From: a halophilic archaeon J07HX64
GTDB lineage: Archaea > Halobacteriota > Halobacteria > Halobacteriales > Haloarculaceae
Assembly (NCBI GenBank): GCA_000416085.1
Contig: KE356579.1
Coordinates: forward strand, 2,311,273 to 2,318,868
Direction of reading: 5' to 3'
Length of the DNA stretch: 7,596 nt
This document shows positions 1 through 4,637 of the stretch, one piece after another (the first letter of the stretch is position 1; each line of letters starts with the position of its first letter). The notes beneath the pieces were generated by a model. The model was not told where the DNA came from. It saw only the letters and a list, made by a program, of their open reading frames with translations, and made no database searches. A program made the position numbers and the translations under genes.

Positions 1-454
1 CGGGCCGGTCGTACTGGTCGAAGGCCATCGGCCCGTAGGCCGGGCTATCGACCGCGTCCATCACGTCCTCGAGCATCGCCCGGGGTGTGGTCGGCGCGTC
101 GGCGTGGGTTTCGACCACAGTCTCGAGTCGCTTTGCCTGTTCCTGTGCGGTTTCCTCATCCTCGGCAGGCTGTTGAACACCGAACAACCCGCTCGCGCCG
201 TCGCCATCGCGTGCCGGAAACAGGTCGTCCAGTTCGTCGTCGACGCTCCGGGCCACACGCGTCCCGACACCCTCGACCTGGTATGGGTTCCTCGCGTACG
301 TCTTCAATTGGAATGCGCCGACTCCCGGGTGGGCGAGATAGAGGTCCTCGCCGATACCGTCGCGCCGGTCACCGCCGACTGCGCGCCACCCTGCCGGGTC
401 TGCGTTACTCTCGGCAACGTCCTGCAAGATGTCGTCCCACTCTCGAACACGCAT
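1..454 (-). CDS. Conserved haloarchaeal-type hypothetical protein, C-terminus cut by window edge
   Basis: Reading the minus strand from an ATG at 454 gives 151 codons with no stop before the window edge, so the C-terminus is missing. The protein starts MRVREWDDIL. It has a folded-looking N-terminal part (roughly residues 1-80, with the segments GAFQLKTYARNP and GVGTRVARSVDDEL). An acidic Gln/Glu-rich helical stretch follows (about 95-125), and then PTTPRAMLEDVMDAV. Codon choice and acidity fit a haloarchaeal gene. A TATA-like element centred about 27 nt upstream supports this start and a leaderless transcript. I see no signal peptide, membrane segment or catalytic motif. I do not recognise the family and assign no function. 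It points away from the neighbouring genes and shares no operon with anything visible here. Confidence 0.8.
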   Translation of the reverse strand, partial: MRVREWDDILQDVAESNADPAGWRAVGGDRRDGIGEDLYLAHPGVGAFQLKTYARNPYQVEGVGTRVARSVDDELDDLFPARDGDGASGLFGVQQPAEDEETAQEQAKRLETVVETHADAPTTPRAMLEDVMDAVDSPAYGPMAFDQYDRP

Positions 455-476
455 ACCTAGTATCGGGTCTCCAGCC

Positions 477-485
477 GATTAAATC
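477..485 (-). promoter_or_regulatory. TATA-like element for the partial gene starting at 454
   Basis: The minus strand reads GATTTAATC, centred about 27 nt before the ATG at 454. That is the distance expected between an archaeal TATA box and a transcript beginning at the start codon. No Shine-Dalgarno match lies between. The call rests on position and A/T richness only. Confidence 0.5.
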
Positions 486-647
486 GTGTGTCTGGCGGGC
501 CCAACCCGGTGGAACCGACCACGGATGACTGTCTCTGTCGGCTGCTCGCACTGCTACGACCGGGCGATAACCTACCGTTCCGGCGACCACCGACACCCGC
601 CTCCAACCCCCGTGTGACCTACTTCGAGGGGGACTACACGGTGATGT

Positions 648-1034
648 TTACTCGTCGGGCATCTCCCAGATTGCCAGCACCTCCCCAAACAGGATGAACA
701 GGTAGACCCCATCGCGCTCCTCCAGCGACGGGTACTCCCCTGCCGGAACGACGTGCTGGTCGATAACCCTCTCGTCGGTCTCGATCAGTATGACCACGTG
801 CTCGTCGTCGACGACACGGTCGACGGTCCCCGTGTAGAGCCCTGTTAGCTCTGTGCCGACAGTCTCGTCTGGCCCCGGTAACTCACCCGCCCTCAACGGC
901 TCCTCCGTCTCCGGTGATCTTTCCATCTCCAACCGAGAGTTCGCCGCCGTTGCCACACCGGCGGTCGCGGCTGTGACGACTGCTCCGAGGGTCTCGAGTG
1001 CTCTGCGGCGGCTGACTGGCTGCTGTCCGGCCAT
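648..1034 (-). CDS. Small exported protein with Tat-like signal and DUF3006-like domain
   Basis: The protein has 128 residues. The chosen ATG at 1034 gives an N-terminus with the Tat-like motif SRRRAL (residues 8-13), followed by a hydrophobic Ala/Val/Thr-rich helix (about 14-31). This suggests export by the twin-arginine route and possibly cleavage near residues 30-32. An acidic Pro/Glu linker (35-62) follows. The C-terminal 60 residues alternate beta-type segments: YTGTVDRVVDDEHVVILIE, then RVIDQHVVPAGEYP, then GVYLFILFGEVLAIWE. The pattern of VDR near the start, a Glu/Asp-rich strand, VVP and a late hydrophobic strand resembles DUF3006 proteins, whose function is unknown. An ATG further upstream (at 1160) would bury the Tat motif and ignore a well-placed TATA element. 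It diverges from the methionine synthase operon, with no clear functional link. The Tat signal is likely. The DUF3006 call is by resemblance only. Confidence 0.75.
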   Translation of the reverse strand: MAGQQPVSRRRALETLGAVVTAATAGVATAANSRLEMERSPETEEPLRAGELPGPDETVGTELTGLYTGTVDRVVDDEHVVILIETDERVIDQHVVPAGEYPSLEERDGVYLFILFGEVLAIWEMPDE

Positions 1035-1056
1035 GGGCCTGCTGGTCGCGCCATCC

Positions 1057-1064
1057 GATATAAA
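1057..1064 (-). promoter_or_regulatory. TATA box of the DUF3006-like gene
   Basis: The minus strand reads TTTATATC, centred about 26 nt before the ATG at 1034. This predicts transcription starting at or next to the start codon (leaderless). It also decides the start, because the upstream in-frame ATG at 1160 lies beyond the promoter. Confidence 0.65.
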
Positions 1065-1250
1065 CGTCTGCAAGGGGGCTCTCGTCGGGACCCGCACGCG
1101 GTCGACCCCACGACTCCAGCATACCCGCCGCCGAGTCGATCGGGGAGAGACTGGATGCACGCCCGCCGGAAAGCGGGTGTATCCCTGTCGAATGACGAGC
1201 GTCTGCCGACCTGTGGTTGATAACCTATGTGCATATACCCAAGGAGAAAA

Positions 1251-1258
1251 TATTATAT
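1251..1258 (+). promoter_or_regulatory. TATA box of the split metE operon
   Basis: TATTATAT is preceded by an A-rich GAGAAAA that could serve as the TFB recognition element. The centre lies about 27 nt before the ATG at 1282, so the transcript should begin at or beside the start codon. A second A/T-rich word, CATATA at 1232-1237, lies further upstream and may be an alternative element. An inverted repeat, GGTT-GAT-AACC, sits at 1215-1225. Confidence 0.65.
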
Positions 1259-1267
1259 CCGGTCATT

Positions 1268-1285
1268 GCATACCGCTGTGTATGC
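1268..1285 (+). promoter_or_regulatory. Inverted repeat spanning the metE start site, candidate operator
   Basis: GCATAC and GTATGC form perfect 6-bp arms separated by 6 nt. The repeat begins 9 nt after the TATA box and ends inside the second codon of the first metE gene, so it covers the predicted transcription start. A dimeric repressor bound here would block RNA polymerase. That role is inferred from position and symmetry, and the cognate regulator is unknown. Confidence 0.4.
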
Positions 1286-2283
1286 CAGAGATACTGTCGA
1301 CGACACCCGGTCTGTACCCGCTGCCAGACTGGGCAAAGGAGGACCTCCGGGGTCTGAAGGGGAATCAGAAGGAGGATCTCGTCAGCGGCACAGAGTCCGC
1401 GGAGATAGCTCAGACCTACGGTACACTCCGGGAGGAGTTGCTCGAACAGCAGGAGACGGCTGGACTCGACAGGGTTGTCGAGGGGCAGGCCCGCTGGGAC
1501 GACATGCTCGCCCACCCGCTGGCGGTCCACGACAGCGTCGAGACCCGCGGTATCGTCCGGTACTACGACAACAACAACTTCTATCGCGAGCCGGTGGTGA
1601 CCGGCGACCTGACACCGGACGGTGACGTTGCGGCCGAGCTGGACGCCGCGGCGGAACACACCGAGGGTCCGCTGCAGGCGGTGCTTCCGGGACCGTACTC
1701 GCTCGCACAGCTGGCGACAGACGAGCAGTACGGCGACGGGGCGGCGTTTCTGGACGCGGTCGCGACGTTCCTCGCGGGCGAGGCCGAGCAGTTCCCCGAC
1801 GTGGAGACGCTGTTCCTGCTCGAGCCCTCGCTCGTGACAGACCCCCCCGAGACCGACGACGAGCACGAGCGCGTGCCCGGGGCACTCGACACCGTCGCCG
1901 ACGCGCTCGACACCGAGGTTGTCGTCTACCCGTACTGGGGCGCACTCGGGGAGAAGCTGTACGCGCACGTGCTAGACGCCAATATCGACGCGCTGGGGTT
2001 CGACCTGGTCTCGGCCCCGGACGAGAGCGTCTCCAACGCACAGGAGTACGGCACACCCGCGGACGTGGCGCTGGGTGTCGTCGACGGACAGAACACACGG
2101 GTAGAGTCCGCCGAGACGGTCCGCGAGCGCGTCGAGTGGTTCGACAGCCAGACCCCGCAGAACGACTACAGTCGGGTGTACGCGACGACGAACACGGAGA
2201 CGTTCTACCTCCCCGTGAACCGGTTCGAGGAGAAACTCGATGCGCTGGCCACCGCGACCCAGTTGACGGAGGTGGAGGCATGA
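1282..2283 (+). CDS. metE1: MetE-like protein without zinc ligands, first half of split methionine synthase
   Basis: This 333-residue protein is of the cobalamin-independent methionine synthase (MetE/UROD-barrel) type. It starts MPEILSTTPGLYPLPDW. Its segments line up with the next gene: PGPYSLAQLA (136-145) with TGPYTLARWS, EPSL (181-184) with EPAL, and GVVDGQNTRVES (265-276) with GVVDAHDADIES. The zinc-binding positions are not kept. YPYWGALGEKLY stands where the partner has HVCYGDYSRIY, and TFYLPVNRFEEKLDAL where it has SPDCGLKLLPREVAYEKM. It therefore cannot bind the catalytic zinc alone. By analogy with the non-catalytic N-terminal barrel of full-length MetE, it probably supplies part of the methyl-donor site and pairs with the downstream catalytic protein. 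The ATG at 1282 is chosen because a TATA box lies about 27 nt upstream. The longer open frame from 853 runs through the divergent gene and promoter. It ends in ATGA overlap with the next gene. Confidence 0.85.
   Translation: MPEILSTTPGLYPLPDWAKEDLRGLKGNQKEDLVSGTESAEIAQTYGTLREELLEQQETAGLDRVVEGQARWDDMLAHPLAVHDSVETRGIVRYYDNNNFYREPVVTGDLTPDGDVAAELDAAAEHTEGPLQAVLPGPYSLAQLATDEQYGDGAAFLDAVATFLAGEAEQFPDVETLFLLEPSLVTDPPETDDEHERVPGALDTVADALDTEVVVYPYWGALGEKLYAHVLDANIDALGFDLVSAPDESVSNAQEYGTPADVALGVVDGQNTRVESAETVRERVEWFDSQTPQNDYSRVYATTNTETFYLPVNRFEEKLDALATATQLTEVEA
2268..2274 (+). promoter_or_regulatory. Shine-Dalgarno site for the second metE gene
   Basis: GGAGGTG lies inside the end of the first metE gene, 5 nt before the overlapping ATG at 2280. 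It matches the complement of the archaeal 16S rRNA 3' end well. It fixes the start of the second gene and fits leadered internal translation in an operon whose first gene appears leaderless. Confidence 0.7.
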
Positions 2284-3338
2284 CCCGCGAGCAGTTCCGC
2301 CCGCCGGATCACGACAACGACCACTTCCTGTTGACCACAGTCGTCGGGTCCTACCCCAAACCGACCTGGCTCCACCGTGCGCGGGACCGCTACGAGGACG
2401 AACACAGTGACTTCGACGAGGAGGAGTTCCAGGAGGCAACAAACGACGCTTCGCGGCTCATCACCCACGAACACGAGCGCGCCGGTGTCGACGTGCTCGT
2501 CGACGGCGAGATGCGACGCAACGAGATGACGGAGTACTTCGCGGAACGCATCGACGGCTACGAGTTCAACGGCCCCGTCAAAGTATGGGGACACAACTAC
2601 TTCGACAAGCCGAGTGTCGTCGACGAGGTTGCGTACGACGAGGAGTGGCTCGTCTCCGAGTACGAGTTCACCGCCGAGGTTGCGAGCGGACCGGTGAAGG
2701 TCCCCATCACCGGGCCGTACACGCTCGCGCGCTGGTCGTTCAACGAGGTGTACGAGAGCGAGGAGACACTGGCCTACGACCTCGCCGACCTCGTCAACGA
2801 GGAGATAACGGCACTGGTCGAGGCGGGCGCGCGGTACATCCAGATCGACGAACCCGCGCTTGCGACGACACCCGACGACCACGCCATCGTCGGCGAGTGT
2901 CTCGACCGTATCACCGCCGACGTGCCTGACGACGTCCGACTGGGGCTGCACGTCTGCTACGGCGACTACTCGCGGATCTACCCCGAGATCCTGGAGTTCC
3001 CCGTCGACGAGTTCGATGTCGAACTCTGCAACGACGACTACGAGCAACTGGACGTGTTCACTGAACCCCGGTTCACGATGGACCTCGGTCTCGGTGTCGT
3101 CGACGCCCACGACGCCGATATCGAGTCCGTGCAGGAGATAAAACGGAATATAAAACGCGGACTGGAGGTGGTCCCGCCCGAGCGACTGACGATCAGCCCG
3201 GACTGCGGGCTGAAGCTGCTCCCGCGCGAGGTGGCCTACGAGAAGATGGCGAATCTCGTGACCGCCGCCCGCGAGGTGGAGGCCGAACTCGACTCCGGGA
3301 CTGTCGACATCGGTGCCCCACAGCTGACCGCCGACTAA
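2280..3338 (+). CDS. metE2: Methionine synthase catalytic protein, cobalamin-independent MetE C-terminal type
   Basis: This 352-residue protein transfers a methyl group to homocysteine to form methionine, the last step of methionine synthesis, in the cytoplasm. All zinc-site residues of the MetE family are visible: His224 and Cys226 in LHVCYGDY, Glu248 in FDVELCN, and Cys309 in SPDCGLK. Other family signatures are VVGSYPKP (21-28), GEMRRNEMTEYF (76-87), the substrate-binding Asp190 in QIDEPAL, and GLGVVDAHDADIES (270-283). It corresponds to the C-terminal barrel of bacterial MetE, which is about 750 residues as a fused protein. Haloarchaea commonly carry the two halves as separate adjacent genes. 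The ATG at 2280 overlaps the upstream stop and has a good Shine-Dalgarno site. The methyl donor (a methyl-folate, methyl-pterin or corrinoid carrier) cannot be read from the sequence. Confidence 0.93.
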   Translation: MTREQFRPPDHDNDHFLLTTVVGSYPKPTWLHRARDRYEDEHSDFDEEEFQEATNDASRLITHEHERAGVDVLVDGEMRRNEMTEYFAERIDGYEFNGPVKVWGHNYFDKPSVVDEVAYDEEWLVSEYEFTAEVASGPVKVPITGPYTLARWSFNEVYESEETLAYDLADLVNEEITALVEAGARYIQIDEPALATTPDDHAIVGECLDRITADVPDDVRLGLHVCYGDYSRIYPEILEFPVDEFDVELCNDDYEQLDVFTEPRFTMDLGLGVVDAHDADIESVQEIKRNIKRGLEVVPPERLTISPDCGLKLLPREVAYEKMANLVTAAREVEAELDSGTVDIGAPQLTAD

Positions 3339-3474
3339 CGGTCTCTGGGTGTGACGCCTGTCCGGACCGGTGGGCCGTGACTGGTGGCCTGTTTCTCGGG
3401 CTGTGTGCGTGTCACCGCACCCGAACAGTGGAGAGAGCACAAACGAGAGGTCGGCCAGACCGAGCCGGGGGGGT

Positions 3475-3498
3475 CTCGCGCCCGAAACTGGGCGCGAG
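3475..3498. repeat. Perfect 9-bp inverted repeat with 6-nt loop
   Basis: CTCGCGCCC and GGGCGCGAG flank GAAACT. It lies about 140 nt after the metE2 stop. There is no T-run after it, so it is not a textbook archaeal terminator. It could be an RNA stem, an end-processing signal or a protein-binding site. Confidence 0.45.
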
Positions 3499-3553
3499 GT
3501 CGACCGGTGGTCCAGCGCATGCGAGGACGGTGGCCGGCGGTCGTCAGCAGGCA

Positions 3554-3637
3554 CTACACCGAGGTCACCGACGCCGTGGCGATGATGACCGGTGACAGCA
3601 ACAACAGCAGGAACAGCCACCGGCTGTTGTCCGTCAT
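3554..3637 (-). CDS. Possible 27-residue single-span membrane peptide
   Basis: The minus strand ATG at 3637 opens a 27-codon frame ending at TAG. The peptide begins MTDNSRWLF, continues LLLLLSPVIIA and ends TASVTSV. This is a short polar N-terminus followed by about 18 hydrophobic residues, like a small membrane protein. Of its 27 sense codons, 26 end in G or C (the exception is TCA). That is much more biased than the surrounding non-coding DNA and typical of haloarchaeal genes. Against it, I find no TATA box at the usual distance and no Shine-Dalgarno match. A TAG lies in frame only five codons upstream. The sequence also contains a 7-bp hairpin (3612-3628), so the Leu codons could be a by-product of structure. 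It is real enough to list but uncertain. Confidence 0.35.
   Translation of the reverse strand: MTDNSRWLFLLLLLSPVIIATASVTSV
3612..3628. repeat. Inverted repeat with 7-bp arms and 3-nt loop
   Basis: AACAGCC and GGCTGTT flank ACC. The repeat lies within the possible 27-residue peptide frame. A second, competing pairing uses ACAACAGC (3601-3608) with GCTGTTGT (3623-3630), so two alternative stems are possible in a transcript. Function unknown. Confidence 0.35.
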
Positions 3638-3780
3638 CTGTATCAGTATCTACGCGTTCGCGAACGGAAACAGCAGCGACCCAGTCGGGTTAGTCTGCCC
3701 TCTCGAGCAGCTCCCACACACCCGTCATCGGCATGCTGGGCAGGAATAGAACGACCGAGATCTTTGTCGATGCCCTCTGA

Positions 3781-3912
3781 CTATCCCGTCTCTCGATACA
3801 GTGGGGTGTCTGTTCGGATGTTACCGAACTTCGAGACGAAGGCCCCGGAGTTCAGCGTGCGGAGAAACTCAACCCGTGGGCGGTGGTCGCACTCGGATGA
3901 GCGATTGTGAGC
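3781..3912 (-). pseudogene. Possible C-terminal gene remnant
   Basis: On the minus strand an open stretch of 43 codons ends at TAG (3783-3781). It contains a protein-like segment, PRVEFLRTLNSGAFVSKFG then NIRTDTPLYRETG. The core codons (AAC TCC GGG GCC TTC GTC TCG AAG TTC) look like haloarchaeal coding DNA. There is no ATG or GTG start, and a TGA lies in frame immediately upstream (3915-3913). If real, it is the broken tail of a gene whose front has been lost or frameshifted. I do not recognise the family, and chance remains a serious alternative. Confidence 0.2.
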
Positions 3913-3917
3913 TCACA
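3906..3917. repeat. 12-bp perfect palindrome
   Basis: TGTGAGCTCACA reads the same on both strands. It lies about 410 nt before the winged-helix gene and close to no other recognised start, so a role as an operator is speculative. Confidence 0.3.
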
Positions 3918-4232
3918 GAGCCCCTACGCTCGTGAGTGCTGCTCTCGGCTCTCGTGGCTCTCACAGCATCTCGTGATCACTGTTGACCGGAGACGGGGGT
4001 TCCTGCGGTCGGCCTCACACTCGCTGCGCGGTTCGCTCGTCAGACCCGCTGCAGTGTTTGACCGGGGTCCGCGGGGAGCGCTCACCCGTTCAGTCCACCA
4101 GGGCACGGCCAGTTCGGCGGGCAGAGACAGTCTCCTGGCGGGTCTGTATCTGAACACCACCGGCCATACACCCCCCTCCAAACCGCCCTGGGACACAGAC
4201 CCGGGCAACATCGGAATGTATTTGAACGATAT

Positions 4233-4258
4233 CTGCGTAGATTAAAACTAGTACGCAG
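4233..4258. promoter_or_regulatory. Inverted repeat with AT-rich centre upstream of the regulator gene
   Basis: CTGCGTA (4233-4239) and TACGCAG (4252-4258) are perfect 7-bp arms around a 12-nt AT-rich centre. The centre runs into an ACTAGT word at 4247-4252. The site lies about 36 nt before the TATA box of the winged-helix gene, where activators or autoregulators commonly bind. The role is inferred. Confidence 0.35.
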
Positions 4259-4268
4259 CAGTCTACCG

Positions 4269-4286
4269 GTGACGTACCCGCGTCAC
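4269..4286. promoter_or_regulatory. Inverted repeat next to the TATA box, candidate operator
   Basis: GTGACG (4269-4274) and CGTCAC (4281-4286) are perfect 6-bp arms with a 6-nt spacer. The site ends 7 nt before the TATA box at 4294, so a bound dimer would touch the TFB/TBP assembly site. It could be the autoregulatory site of the encoded winged-helix protein, but nothing in the sequence proves this. Confidence 0.35.
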
Positions 4287-4293
4287 AGCAACG

Positions 4294-4300
4294 TTTAAAT
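4294..4300 (+). promoter_or_regulatory. TATA box of the winged-helix regulator
   Basis: TTTAAAT is centred about 30 nt before the ATG at 4327, which predicts a transcript with only a few untranslated bases. A second ACTAGT word (4310-4315), extended as AACTAGTA in inverted orientation relative to the one at 4246-4253, lies between this box and the start codon, over the predicted start region. Confidence 0.6.
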
Positions 4301-4326
4301 CCCGTCGATACTAGTTAACACGTGCC

Positions 4327-4632
4327 ATGATAGACAGACTGGAAAAGGAAGTAGACATGTTGGAGCGGCATCTGCAGGTCTTGCGGATGGTGATAGAGAG
4401 CGAGCCGATCGGTATCGTGAAGATGTCAGACGAAACTGGATACCCCCATCACAAGGTGCGCTACTCGTTGCGCGTGCTCGAGGAGGAGAACCTCATCGAA
4501 CCGTCGAGCCAGGGTGCGATTACGACCGAGGATACAACAGAGTTCGTCGACGACCTCGACAGCAAGATCGACCACACCGTCGACAAACTTCGAGGAATGA
4601 GACTCGACGAGACACCGGAGATCGAGAGCTAA
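4327..4632 (+). CDS. Small winged helix-turn-helix transcriptional regulator
   Basis: The protein has 101 residues. Residues 1-20 form a charged amphipathic helix (MIDRLEKEVDMLERHLQVLR) that could dimerise as a coiled coil. Residues 27-56 look like a winged HTH: PIGIVKMSDETGYP supplies the first helices, HHKVRYSLRVLEEENLI the recognition helix and following strand, and EPSSQGAITTE the wing. Residues 70-92 form a second acidic helix (EFVDDLDSKIDHTVDKL). The size and layout match small cytoplasmic archaeal DNA-binding regulators. The ligand and targets are unknown. The ATG at 4327 is supported by a TATA box about 30 nt upstream. Inverted repeats at 4233-4258 and 4269-4286 suggest autoregulation. 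Its stop overlaps, on the opposite strand, the stop of the convergent 668-residue gene. Confidence 0.85.
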   Translation: MIDRLEKEVDMLERHLQVLRMVIESEPIGIVKMSDETGYPHHKVRYSLRVLEEENLIEPSSQGAITTEDTTEFVDDLDSKIDHTVDKLRGMRLDETPEIES

Positions 4633-4637
4633 AGCTC
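4626..4637. repeat. Inverted repeat over the overlapping stop codons of two convergent genes
   Basis: GAGCT-AA-AGCTC encloses the TAA of the winged-helix gene (4630-4632) and, on the other strand, the TAG of the 668-residue gene (4631-4629). There is no intergenic space, so each transcript must end inside the other gene, giving antisense 3' overlaps. No T-run follows within the visible junction on either strand. Confidence 0.5.

Larger units (their letters stand above)
3339..4326. other. Long intergenic region without an ordinary gene
   Basis: Nearly 1 kb lies between the metE operon and the winged-helix gene. Open frames of 95-121 codons exist on both strands. Their products are rich in Arg, Ser, His and Cys and poor in acidic residues, unlike the flanking proteins, so I treat them as chance. 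The region holds a 9-bp-stem hairpin (3475-3498), a 7-bp-stem hairpin (3612-3628), a 12-bp palindrome (3906-3917), a possible small membrane peptide (3554-3637), a possible gene remnant (3781-3912) and the promoter of the next gene. No tRNA, insertion-sequence ends or CRISPR repeats were seen. A non-coding RNA cannot be ruled out. Confidence 0.6.

Noticed and set aside
488..697. Plus-strand frame between the first two minus-strand genes
   Set aside because: It starts with GTG and has no promoter at the proper distance. Third-position G/C is only moderate, and it overlaps the end of the DUF3006-like gene.
853..1281. N-terminal extension of the first metE gene to an upstream start
   Set aside because: It would run through the divergent DUF3006-like gene and both promoters. 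The extension has non-acidic, low-complexity sequence, and a TATA box sits exactly where the ATG at 1282 needs it.
1382..2281. Long open frame antisense to the first metE gene
   Set aside because: The product is dominated by Arg, Pro and Ser, as expected from the complement of high-GC coding DNA, and metE has clear family motifs on the other strand.
3339..3375. Intrinsic terminator directly after metE
   Set aside because: There is an 8-bp palindrome (GTCCGGAC, 3360-3367) but no T-run on the plus strand, so I could not support a terminator.
2205..3620. 471-codon open frame antisense to the second metE gene
   Set aside because: The opposite strand encodes the complete MetE catalytic protein. 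The antisense product has no recognisable domain and is a GC-frame shadow.
3384..3749. 121-codon plus-strand frame after metE
   Set aside because: The product is basic and rich in Arg, Ser and His with no domain, unlike haloarchaeal proteins. No promoter or Shine-Dalgarno site was seen.
4146..4227. Imperfect direct repeat GTATCTGAAC / GTATTTGAAC
   Set aside because: Only two 10-bp copies 72 bp apart with one mismatch. This is too weak to separate from chance.
3907..4245. 112-codon plus-strand and 95-codon minus-strand frames in the intergenic region
   Set aside because: Both products are rich in Arg, Ser and Cys and low in acid, without motifs or promoters. They look like chance frames in GC-rich DNA.
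3339..4326. Mobile element or integration site in the long intergenic region
   Set aside because: No transposase or integrase motif, no flanking direct repeats with terminal inverted repeats, and no tRNA gene were seen.
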